From JBBROS01 sp043748985 (lineage in GTDB: Bacteria > Pseudomonadota > Alphaproteobacteria > Acetobacterales > Acetobacteraceae), in NCBI GenBank assembly GCA_043748985.1, contig JAYVEG010000195.1:1-11468 (forward strand): a DNA stretch of 11,468 nt. The letters run 5' to 3'. The notes beneath the pieces were generated by a model. That model was not told the origin of the DNA. It searched no databases and saw only the letters and a program-made list of their open reading frames with translations. The translations under genes were made by a program, and so were the position numbers. Positions within the stretch are counted from its first letter, which is position 1; every line of letters begins with the position of its first letter. Shown piece after piece: positions 1-6,724 of the stretch.

Positions 1-1266
1 AAATTCCATAATGGCAAGGCGATGACGTCGGCGGATGTGGTGGCGAGCTGGGATCGGTATTCGAAGGTGGGGCTGGATCGACAGATTTTCGATGCGGTGG
101 CGAGTTGGGATGCGCCGGATGCGGGGACGTTCGTGGTGCATATGAAGCAGGCGCAGCCGACTTTCCTGGAGAAGCTCAGCAGCTTCAGCATTCCGGTGGT
201 GATCATTCCGGCGGAGGCGAAGGATGATCCGCCGCAGCAGTTGCGCACGATCGGGACGGGGCCTTGGCAGCTTGTATCGAACACGCCGGGCAGTGCGGTG
301 GTGTTGAAGCGGTATGAGGGGTATGCGCCGAACACGTCGTTCGAGCAGCGGACCGGGTTCGGCGGGTATAAGCAAGCCTGTTTCGATACTGTTACGTTCC
401 GAATTGTGACGGAGGGCGGAGCCCGGGTTGCGGGATTGGAGACCGGGGAGCTGCAGGCGGTCGAGGATGTGCCGACGAAGTCGATGGACCGGCTGAAGAC
501 GAACGCGGCCGTAAAACTGCTGCCGCTGAACAACTGGTGGATCCAGATCGGGGTGGGCAATGCGAACATTCCGCCGACGGACGATGTGCGGGTGCGGCAG
601 GCGATCCAGGCGGTGCTGGACATGGACGAGATCATGGATGCCGCGACGGACGGCAACTACAAGCTGAACTACGGGTTCGCGTATCCGAATCAGCCGGATT
701 ACGTGACGACCGGGAAGGACACGTACAACCAGAAGAACGCGGCGAAGGCGAAGAAGCTGCTGGCGGAGGCGGGGTACAAGGGGCAGCCGATCATCCTGCT
801 GACGAACAAGGATTACAGCTCGATGTACAACGCGGCGCTGGTGGTGCAGGAGCAGTTGAAGTCGGTGGGGATGAATGCCGAGTTGAAGGTGGTCGATTGG
901 CCGACTTCGGTGCAGATGTACATGAAGCCTGGGACGGAGTGGAACATCTTTTTCAGCGGGTGGGGGACGCAGCCGGCGCTGGGGGCTTTGGCGACGATGG
1001 CGTTCCTGGCGCCGCCCGGGGCGCAGTATCAGCCGAAGGATGGGAAGGATGATCCCGACGTGCTGGCGGCTTGGCGGGACATGAACAACATGGCGACGAA
1101 GGAGGAGCGGAAGGCCGGGTTTGCGCGGATGCAGGCGGCTATATTGGAGAAGGCGTATGTGTTTCCGTTCGGGTCGTTGACGAAGGTGCAGGGAAGCCGG
1201 GCGAACGTGGATGGGTATGTGCCGTTTCGGATTCCGCGGATGTCGAACGTCTGGTTTACGAATTGA
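1..1266 (+). CDS. ABC importer periplasmic substrate-binding protein, SBP_bac_5 (DppA/OppA-like), 5' end outside window
   Basis: The reading frame is open from base 1, so the true start, signal peptide and first part of the protein lie upstream; 421 codons are visible before TGA at 1264-1266, against a usual 500-540 residues for the family. The first visible residues, FHNGKAMTSADVVASWDRY, match the conserved 'F.dG.p.taeDV..s..r' segment near the front of SBP_bac_5 proteins. Further family landmarks follow in order: a GTGPW motif, a 'DVRVRQAIQAVLDMDEIM' helix, and an 'AKKLLAEAGYKG' helix before the last lobe. Such proteins bind peptides, nickel, glutathione, opines or other amide-like solutes in the periplasm and hand them to a DppB/DppC permease pair, which is encoded next. 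Substrate cannot be read from the sequence. It is 89 bases from the permease genes, the only real gap in the operon, consistent with separately tuned expression of the binding protein. Family assignment is firm; ligand unknown. Confidence 0.95.
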   Translation, partial: KFHNGKAMTSADVVASWDRYSKVGLDRQIFDAVASWDAPDAGTFVVHMKQAQPTFLEKLSSFSIPVVIIPAEAKDDPPQQLRTIGTGPWQLVSNTPGSAVVLKRYEGYAPNTSFEQRTGFGGYKQACFDTVTFRIVTEGGARVAGLETGELQAVEDVPTKSMDRLKTNAAVKLLPLNNWWIQIGVGNANIPPTDDVRVRQAIQAVLDMDEIMDAATDGNYKLNYGFAYPNQPDYVTTGKDTYNQKNAAKAKKLLAEAGYKGQPIILLTNKDYSSMYNAALVVQEQLKSVGMNAELKVVDWPTSVQMYMKPGTEWNIFFSGWGTQPALGALATMAFLAPPGAQYQPKDGKDDPDVLAAWRDMNNMATKEERKAGFARMQAAILEKAYVFPFGSLTKVQGSRANVDGYVPFRIPRMSNVWFTN

Positions 1267-1275
1267 TGCGGGGTA

Positions 1276-1353
1276 GGGTGAGGTCTTGAGGGGCGCATGA
1301 GACGGTTCTTTGCGGCCTTGACCCTCACCCAACCTTCTCCCAAGGGGAGGGGG
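1276..1353. repeat. Palindromic intergenic element, copy A (REP/BIME-like)
   Basis: The gap between the binding protein and first permease is a nested inverted repeat. GGGTGAGG at 1276-1283 pairs perfectly with CCTCACCC at 1323-1330. Directly next to it, 1333-1341 folds back on 1345-1353 (nine pairs, two of them G-T, three-base loop AAG). The segment ACCCTCACCCAACC (1321-1334) resembles ACCCCTACCCAACC at 6686-6699, a second copy in another intergenic gap. Such elements between a binding-protein gene and its permeases often stabilise the upstream mRNA or lower downstream expression; that role here is inference. The structure itself is read directly. Confidence 0.6.
1342..1350 (+). promoter_or_regulatory. 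Ribosome binding site for first permease, inside hairpin arm
   Basis: AAGGGGAGG lies five bases before the TTG start at 1356 and decides that start. It is also the loop and 3' arm of the 1333-1353 hairpin, so pairing would hide it from ribosomes. Confidence 0.55.
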
Positions 1354-1355
1354 GT

Positions 1356-2303
1356 TTGATCCAGCTCTTTTTGGTTCGGCTGGTTGGTGCGGTCCCGGTA
1401 TTGCTGCTGGTGAGTGCGATCAGCTTTGGGTTGATGCGGCTGATCCCGGGGGATCCTTCGGCGGCGATTGCCGGGTTATCTGCGACGCCGCAGATGGTGG
1501 CGGCGATCAGGGAGCAGTTGGGGCTGGATCAGCCGGTGCTGACGCAGGCGGTGCATTGGTATGGGGCGCTGCTGCATGGGGATCTCGGGCGGTCGATCCT
1601 GCTGGGTCAGAGCGTGTTCTGGGCGACGGTGGAGCGGCTGCCGGTGACGGTTGCGCTTTCGTTGTATGCGCTTGTGATCACGCTGGTGGTGGGGGTGGGG
1701 GCGGGGATCCTTGCGGCGTTGCGGCAGAATTCGTGGGTCGATCAGCTTGCGATGATGGTGGCGATGCTGGGGATCTCGATACCCAACTTTTTTCTGGGGT
1801 TGCTGTTCATCATCTGGTTCGCGGTGGGGCTGGGGTGGCTGCCGACGGGCGGGTATGTGGCGTTCACGGATAGCCCGTGGGGATGGTTCCGGACGAGCAC
1901 GATGCCGGCGGTGTCATTGGCGCTGCTGAACGTGGGGCTGCTGGCGCGGGTGACGCGGAGTACGATGCTGGAGGTGCTGCGGCAGGATTACGTGCGGACG
2001 GCGCGGGCGAAGGGGCTGCCGCGGCACCTGGTGGTGGGCAAGCATGCGTTGGCGAATGCAATGATCCCGATCACGACGGTGGTGGGGATCATCGTGTCGT
2101 TGCTGGTGTCGGGGTCTGTGGTGACGGAGACTTTGTTCAGCATTCCGGGCATTGGGCAGCTTCTTACCAGCGCGGTGCTGGGGCGGGATTATCCGATGGT
2201 TCAGGGGGGGCTGCTGCTGGTTACGGCGTTGTTGGTGTTGGTGAATCTGGGGGTTGATATGCTGTATGCCGTGCTTGATCCGCGGATCCGGTATGGCCGA
2301 TAG
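1356..2303 (+). CDS. ABC importer permease, DppB/OppB family
   Basis: This 315-residue inner-membrane protein is one half of the transport channel for peptide-type solutes. It has the usual family length and about six hydrophobic segments (near residues 4-27, 97-122, 131-159, 183-199, 236-256 and 284-307). An LIPGDP motif after the first segment is typical of DppB proteins. The cytoplasmic EAA loop that docks onto the ATPase is around residues 213-235 (RTARAKGLPRHLVV and following). The start is the TTG at 1356: it follows a good Shine-Dalgarno sequence and gives the canonical N terminus (MIQLFLVRLVGAVPVLLLVS); no ATG fits. The next permease starts inside its 3' end. A clear family member; the substrate is not determinable. 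Confidence 0.95.
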   Translation: MIQLFLVRLVGAVPVLLLVSAISFGLMRLIPGDPSAAIAGLSATPQMVAAIREQLGLDQPVLTQAVHWYGALLHGDLGRSILLGQSVFWATVERLPVTVALSLYALVITLVVGVGAGILAALRQNSWVDQLAMMVAMLGISIPNFFLGLLFIIWFAVGLGWLPTGGYVAFTDSPWGWFRTSTMPAVSLALLNVGLLARVTRSTMLEVLRQDYVRTARAKGLPRHLVVGKHALANAMIPITTVVGIIVSLLVSGSVVTETLFSIPGIGQLLTSAVLGRDYPMVQGGLLLVTALLVLVNLGVDMLYAVLDPRIRYGR

Positions 2304-3141
2304 CCCGGCCCGCGCCACGATCCGGCGGCTGTTCCGGCACCGGCTGTTCGTCACGGGGCTGGTGCTGTTTTCGATCGTGCTGGTGTTGGCGGCGTTTGCG
2401 CCGTGGCTGACGACGGCTGATCCGACGAAGCTGGGGATACGGACGAAGTTCCGGCCGCCTTCGGCGGAGTTCGTGTTCGGGACGGACAACCTGGGGCGGA
2501 GCCTGTGGTCGCGGACGGTGTGGGGAGCGCGGCTTTCGGTGGAGATCGGGGTGGCCGTCGTGGTGCTGAACGCGGTGTTCGGGACGGCGGTGGGGGCGGT
2601 TGCGGGGTATTTCCGGCGGGTGGATGGGCCGTTGATGCGGGTGAACGATGCGCTGATGGCGTTTCCGGCGATCCTGCTGGCGATCGGGATCACGGCGGTG
2701 CTGGGGCCGAGCACGGAGAACGTGATCCTGGCCCTGGCCGTCGTATATGTGCCGCGGACGGCGCGGATCGTGCGGGGGTCGGTGCTGGTGCTGCGGGAGA
2801 TGGAGTATGTGCAGGCTGCGGTGGCGGCGGGTGCCGGGCACTGGCGGATATTGCGGACGCATGTGGTGCCGAATGCGCTGGCACCGCTGATCGTGCAGCT
2901 GAGTTTCCTGTTCGCCTATGCGGTGCTGACGGAGGCGACTTTGAGTTTCCTCGGGTTGGGGGCGGTGCCGCCGACGCCGACCTGGGGGAACATCATGGCG
3001 GAGGGGCGGCAGTATATGCGGGAGGCGCCTTGGATCATCACCATTCCGGGGCTGCTGCTGATGGTGACGGTGATGGGGTTGAACCTGTTGGGCGACGGGT
3101 TGCGGGATGTGCTGGACCCGCGGCTGCGGTTGCAGCCTTGA
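2293..3141 (+). CDS. ABC importer permease, DppC/OppC family
   Basis: A 282-residue partner permease. The ATG at 2293 overlaps the end of the preceding permease gene by 11 bases, which implies translational coupling; an in-frame ATG at 2254 would extend further into that gene and adds a non-typical leader, so it is less likely. A charged N terminus (RATIRRLFRHR) precedes the first membrane segment at about 20-39, followed by the periplasmic stretch containing FGTDNLGRS, the classic DppC motif, then further segments near 82-105, 121-140, 144-160, 196-220 and 247-272. The EAA loop is at about 174-195 (QAAVAAGAGHWRILRTHVVP). It would pair with the preceding permease in the membrane and be powered by the two ATPases that follow. 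Confidence 0.95.
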   Translation: MADSPARATIRRLFRHRLFVTGLVLFSIVLVLAAFAPWLTTADPTKLGIRTKFRPPSAEFVFGTDNLGRSLWSRTVWGARLSVEIGVAVVVLNAVFGTAVGAVAGYFRRVDGPLMRVNDALMAFPAILLAIGITAVLGPSTENVILALAVVYVPRTARIVRGSVLVLREMEYVQAAVAAGAGHWRILRTHVVPNALAPLIVQLSFLFAYAVLTEATLSFLGLGAVPPTPTWGNIMAEGRQYMREAPWIITIPGLLLMVTVMGLNLLGDGLRDVLDPRLRLQP

Positions 3142-4106
3142 GTCTTTTGTCTATCGAGGCGTTGACCGTAGCGTTTCGGGGGGAGCGGGGAGAGGCGACG
3201 GCGATCGAGGAGGTGAGCCTGGCGCTGGGGGCTGGGGAGATCTTGGGGGTGGTAGGGGAGAGCGGCAGCGGGAAGTCGGTGACGGCGTTGAGCGTGATGG
3301 GGCTGTTGCCGGAGCCGGCGGCGCGGGTGGTGGCGGGGCAGGTGGTGTTCGAGAACCAGGTGTTGACGGGGATGTCGGAGCAGCGGCTGCGGCGGGTGCG
3401 AGGGCCGGGGATCGGAATGATCTTCCAGGAGCCGATGACGAGCCTGAACCCGGTGTTCCCGATCGGGGAGCAGATCACGGAGACGCTGAAGGCGCATGGG
3501 GAGGGGAGTGCGGCCAAGCGGGTCGATCGGGCGGTGGAGATGCTGGAGCGGGTGGGTATTCCGTCGGCGGGGCGGCGGCTGGGGGATTATCCGCATCAGT
3601 TGAGCGGGGGGCAGCGGCAGCGGGTGATGATTGCGATGGCGCTGGCGTGCCGGCCGCGGCTGCTGATCGCGGACGAGCCGACGACGGCGCTGGATGTGAC
3701 GATCCAGGCGGGGATTTTGGATCTGATCCTGGATCTCAGGGACCAGCTGGGCATGGCGGTGCTATTGATCACCCACAACATGGGGGTGATCGCAGAGGTC
3801 GCCGACCGGGTGGCGGTGATGTATGCCGGGCGGATCGTGGAGGAGTCTCCGGTGGCGGCGTTGTTTGCCGGGCCGGCGCATCCTTATACGCGGGCGCTGC
3901 TGGGGTGCGTGCCGACGTTGGACGATGATCGGGTGCGGCTTTCGGCCATTCCGGGGGCGTTGCCCGATCCGCGGGCGCGTCCGCCGGGGTGCCGGTATGC
4001 GCCGCGGTGTCCGCTGCATGTGGGGGCATGCGATGCGGGCAACCCGGTCTTGGCGGCGTTGGGGCCGGGTCATGCGGCGGCGTGCATCCGGATGGATGCG
4101 GACTGA
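3138..4106 (+). CDS. ABC importer ATPase, DppD/OppD family
   Basis: Cytoplasmic ATP-hydrolysing subunit, 322 residues if translation starts at the TTG at 3138, which overlaps the preceding stop codon as TTGA; a second TTG at 3147 would remove three residues and cannot be excluded, as neither has a strong Shine-Dalgarno site. Visible motifs: Walker A GESGSGKS (40-47), Q-loop FQEP, ABC signature LSGGQRQR (155-162), Walker B LLIADEP (175-181) and H-loop His213. The C-terminal oligopeptide-transporter extension carries cysteines 285, 291, 298 and 316 (C-x5-C-x6-C-x17-C), the pattern that binds an iron-sulfur cluster in characterised DppD proteins. All catalytic motifs are intact. Confidence 0.95.
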   Translation: MSLLSIEALTVAFRGERGEATAIEEVSLALGAGEILGVVGESGSGKSVTALSVMGLLPEPAARVVAGQVVFENQVLTGMSEQRLRRVRGPGIGMIFQEPMTSLNPVFPIGEQITETLKAHGEGSAAKRVDRAVEMLERVGIPSAGRRLGDYPHQLSGGQRQRVMIAMALACRPRLLIADEPTTALDVTIQAGILDLILDLRDQLGMAVLLITHNMGVIAEVADRVAVMYAGRIVEESPVAALFAGPAHPYTRALLGCVPTLDDDRVRLSAIPGALPDPRARPPGCRYAPRCPLHVGACDAGNPVLAALGPGHAAACIRMDAD

Positions 4107-5062
4107 TGCTGCTGGATGTGCAGGGGTTGGAGAAGCGGTATCCGTTGGCGGGGCCGTTGTTCGGGCCGAAGCCGGTGTTGCGGGCGGTGGACGGGGTGTC
4201 GCTGCAGGTTGCGGCGGGGACGACGCTGGGGCTGGTGGGGGAGAGCGGCTGCGGCAAGAGCACGCTGGGTCGGCTGCTGATCCGGCTGCTGGCGCCGAGC
4301 GGCGGGCGGATCGTGTTCGATGGTGTGGATGTGACGGCGCTGCAGGGCGCTGCGCTGAAGCCGATGCGGCGCGCGATGGGGATCGTGTTCCAGGACCCTT
4401 ATGGGGCGCTTGATCCGCGGATGACGGTGGATGCCATCGTTAAGGAGCCGTTGCTTATCCATGGGGAGCGGGTAGGGCGTGCGGTTGTTGCGCAAACTTT
4501 GGAACGGGTCGGCCTGCCGGCTTCGGCGGCGGGGCGGTATCCGCATGAGTTCAGCGGGGGGCAGCGGCAGCGGATCGGGATTGCGCGGGCGCTGGTGATG
4601 CGGCCGCGGTTCCTGGTGGCGGACGAGCCTGTGTCGGCGCTGGATGTGTCGGTGCAGGCGGGGATCGTGAACCTGTTGCAGGATCTGCAGGCGGAGTTGG
4701 GGGTGGCGATGCTGTTCATCGCGCATGACCTGGGCGTGGTGCGGCATATCAGCGACCGGGTGGCGGTGATGTATCTGGGGCGGATCGTGGAACAGGCGGG
4801 CAAGCGGGATCTGTATGCGCGGCCGCTGCATCCGTACACGCAGGCGCTGATCGCCTCCGTGCCGGCGTTGTCGCCGGTGGGGCGGGTGGCGCGGCGGGCG
4901 GCGCGGGCGCGGGTTGGCGGGGATGTGCCGAGTGCGATGGCGATCCCGGCGGGGTGCCGGTTCCATACGCGGTGCCCACATGTCATGCCGGTGTGTCGCG
5001 AGCGTGACCCCTTTCTGGTCGACCAGGGCGGGGAGCATTCGGTGGCGTGCCACCTTTATTGA
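4106..5062 (+). CDS. ABC importer ATPase, DppF/OppF family
   Basis: Second cytoplasmic ATPase of the importer, 318 residues. Its ATG shares one base with the preceding stop (TGATG), so the two ATPases are translationally coupled. An N-terminal 'LEKRYPL...' strand with a short insertion before the Walker A is characteristic of the DppF side. Motifs: Walker A GESGCGKS (45-52), Q-loop FQDPYGALDPR, signature FSGGQRQR (149-156), Walker B FLVADEP (169-175) and H-loop His207. The C-terminal extension has cysteines 284, 290, 297 and 315 with the same spacing as in its partner (x5, x6, x17). It would form the ATPase heterodimer with the preceding gene product. Confidence 0.95.
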   Translation: MLLDVQGLEKRYPLAGPLFGPKPVLRAVDGVSLQVAAGTTLGLVGESGCGKSTLGRLLIRLLAPSGGRIVFDGVDVTALQGAALKPMRRAMGIVFQDPYGALDPRMTVDAIVKEPLLIHGERVGRAVVAQTLERVGLPASAAGRYPHEFSGGQRQRIGIARALVMRPRFLVADEPVSALDVSVQAGIVNLLQDLQAELGVAMLFIAHDLGVVRHISDRVAVMYLGRIVEQAGKRDLYARPLHPYTQALIASVPALSPVGRVARRAARARVGGDVPSAMAIPAGCRFHTRCPHVMPVCRERDPFLVDQGGEHSVACHLY

Positions 5063-5068
5063 AGGAGA
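5062..5068 (+). promoter_or_regulatory. Strong ribosome binding site for the chalcone-isomerase-like gene
   Basis: AAGGAGA is followed eight bases later by ATG at 5077. It settles the start over upstream in-frame options and begins at the last base of the preceding gene. It is the best Shine-Dalgarno match in the operon. Confidence 0.75.
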
Positions 5069-5076
5069 CCGAGGCG

Positions 5077-5637
5077 ATGTTGCGGCTGTTGATGCTTGTG
5101 TTCCTGTTGGCGCCCGGGGCGCGGGCCGCGACGCTGTCGGGCTATACGTTGCCGGACGTGTATCCGGTGGCCGGGCAGACGCTGGTGCTGAATGGGATGG
5201 GCATCCGGACGCTGACGATCTTCAATGTGCGGGCCTATGTGGCCGGATTGTATGTGGGGCAGAAATCGGCCGACCCGAAGGCGATCCTGGCGTCGGGTGG
5301 GCCGAAGGTGGTGCTGATGCAATTTCTGCATACGGCGGAGAAATCGGCTGTGGAGAAGCAGTATCGCGAGGGCGAGTCGAAGAATTGCGGGCATGGCGAG
5401 TGCCCGAAGCAGGACGAGGCGGATTTCGAGCGGTTGATCGCGGTGACGCCGGGTGCGGCGATGGGCGACACGTTCACGTATATCTGCAACCCGGCCGGTT
5501 TACGGGTGCTGGTGAACAACAAGGAGATCGCGTCGTTTGCCAATCCGGACCTGGCAGTTCGGATTCTGCAAGGGTTCATCGGTGAGAAGCCACCGTCCGA
5601 GGATTTGAAGCGGCAGCTGCTCGGGGCGGCATCGTGA
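5077..5637 (+). CDS. Secreted chalcone-isomerase-like domain protein
   Basis: A 186-residue protein with a clear Sec signal peptide (MLRLLMLVFLLAPGARA, cleavage likely after Ala17), so it should act in the periplasm. The mature part follows the bacterial chalcone-isomerase-like pattern: 'YTLPDVYPVAGQTLVLNGMG' at the front, 'FNVRAYVAGLYV' (about 49-60), a GPK strand (75-77), and the C-terminal 'VNNKEI...F...ILQGFIGEKPPSEDLK' region. Bacterial members lack a proven enzymatic role; a flavonoid reaction should not be assumed. Unusual are cysteines 104 and 109 in a polar KNCGHGECPKQ stretch, with a third at 137. The gene is 14 bases behind the ATPase and its stop overlaps the next start (GTGA), so it is part of the importer operon. 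Fold assignment is good; function is unknown. Confidence 0.82.
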   Translation: MLRLLMLVFLLAPGARAATLSGYTLPDVYPVAGQTLVLNGMGIRTLTIFNVRAYVAGLYVGQKSADPKAILASGGPKVVLMQFLHTAEKSAVEKQYREGESKNCGHGECPKQDEADFERLIAVTPGAAMGDTFTYICNPAGLRVLVNNKEIASFANPDLAVRILQGFIGEKPPSEDLKRQLLGAAS

Positions 5638-6638
5638 TCCGTTCGCCGCTGGTGGCCGAGGTCGATTTCGAGCGGGAGGGCGCGCAGTACGGGTTCGTGC
5701 GGCTGTTCCATTCGGTGCACCGGTCGGCCTATGGGTATATCCCGATCCCGATCGTGGTGCTGAAGAACGGGGCGGGACCAACGGCGCTGTTCATTTCGGG
5801 GACGCATGGGGACGAGTACGAGGGCCAGGTGGCGCTGTGCAACCTGGCGCGGAGCCTGACGCCGGGGATGATCCAGGGGCGGGTGATCCTGCTGCCGGCG
5901 GCGAATTTGCCGGCGGCGGTGGCGGGGACGCGGACGTCGCCGGTGGATGAGGGCAATTTGAACCGGTTGTTTCCAGGGGACCCGCTGGGCTCGCCGACGC
6001 AGCAGATCGCGCATTACATCGAAACTGAGTTGGTGGCGCGGGCGGACATGGTGGTGGACCTGCATTCCGGGGGTTCTTCGCTGCATTACGTGCCGTCTGT
6101 GTTGATGATGCAGGATGATGAAGACCCGGTGCGGCAGGCGGCGTTGATGGCGGCGTTGCGGGCGTTCGCGTCGCCGGTGAGCTATATCGGGCGTGCGTCG
6201 CCCGGGCAGGGGGCGGTGCGGACGACATCGGGTGCCGCGCTGCGGCAGGGGAAGCTGGCTTTGGGCAGCGAGTTGGGAGGAAGCGGGACGTTGTCGGCGG
6301 CGGGGCTGCAGGTTGCGGAGCGGGGGCTGCGCAATGTGCTGGCGCACATGGGGATCCTGCCGGCTGGGGAGGCGCGGCCGGGGGTGACGCGGATCCTGGA
6401 TGTCGCGGGGCCGGATTACTTCGTCTATGCGCCGGGGACGGGGTTGTACGAGCCTTTGGTGGAGCCTGGGGACAGCGTGGCGGCCGGGCAGCCGGCGGCG
6501 CGGTTACATACGCCGGAGACGCCTTGGGCGGCGGTGGAGACGGTGCGGTTCGAGCGGGCCGGGTTCGTGCTGTGCAAGCGGGTGCCGGCGCGGACGGTGC
6601 GCGGGGATTGCTTGTTTCATCTGGGGACGGATGTTTGA
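5634..6638 (+). CDS. Zinc acyl-amide hydrolase, succinylglutamate desuccinylase/aspartoacylase family
   Basis: A 334-residue cytoplasmic metalloenzyme (AspA/AstE family, carboxypeptidase-like fold), removing an acyl group from an N-acylated amino acid or similar amide. The zinc ligands are visible as His58 and Glu61 in SGTHGDEYEG and His144 in DLHSGG; an NLNRLFPG motif (108-115) for carboxylate binding lies between. The C-terminal part (from about 255) looks like the usual beta domain, with a 'GLYEPLVEPGDSV' biotinyl-like hairpin. Overall it looks closest to N-acetyl-diaminobutyrate deacetylase (DoeB)-like members, but no ectoine-degradation partners are present, so I do not name it so. The start is GTG at 5634, overlapping the preceding stop as GTGA. 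As last gene of a peptide-type importer operon it may process the imported compound; this is inference. Confidence 0.9.
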   Translation: MIRSPLVAEVDFEREGAQYGFVRLFHSVHRSAYGYIPIPIVVLKNGAGPTALFISGTHGDEYEGQVALCNLARSLTPGMIQGRVILLPAANLPAAVAGTRTSPVDEGNLNRLFPGDPLGSPTQQIAHYIETELVARADMVVDLHSGGSSLHYVPSVLMMQDDEDPVRQAALMAALRAFASPVSYIGRASPGQGAVRTTSGAALRQGKLALGSELGGSGTLSAAGLQVAERGLRNVLAHMGILPAGEARPGVTRILDVAGPDYFVYAPGTGLYEPLVEPGDSVAAGQPAARLHTPETPWAAVETVRFERAGFVLCKRVPARTVRGDCLFHLGTDV

Positions 6639-6685
6639 GAAGGGACTGGTAGGCCCTAAGCGCGACGGGGAGGTCTTCCTGATAA

Positions 6686-6724
6686 ACCCCTACCCAACCG
6701 TCTCCCCGAGGGAGAGGGCTTTTG
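6686..6724. repeat. Palindromic intergenic element, copy B; possible terminator between convergent genes
   Basis: ACCCCTACCCAACCGTCTCCC then GAGGGAGAGGG resembles copy A at 1321-1353. TCTCCC (6701-6706) pairs perfectly with GGGAGA (6710-6715) around a CGA loop, with two further G-C pairs beyond one mismatch (6698-6699 with 6717-6718). CTTTT follows at 6719-6723, so it could end + strand transcription of the importer operon. It sits directly before the end of the - strand MFS gene; on that side there is no T-run. The remaining gap, 6639-6685, shows nothing else. Confidence 0.5.

Noticed and set aside
1687..1706. G-run cluster as a G-quadruplex inside the first permease gene
   Set aside because: Only three separable runs of three or more G; explained by Val/Gly codons and the general G bias.
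4070..5053. 327-codon - strand open frame opposite the second ATPase
   Set aside because: Low-complexity Arg/His/Pro composition typical of antisense frames in GC-rich genes; the + strand gene has all ATPase motifs.
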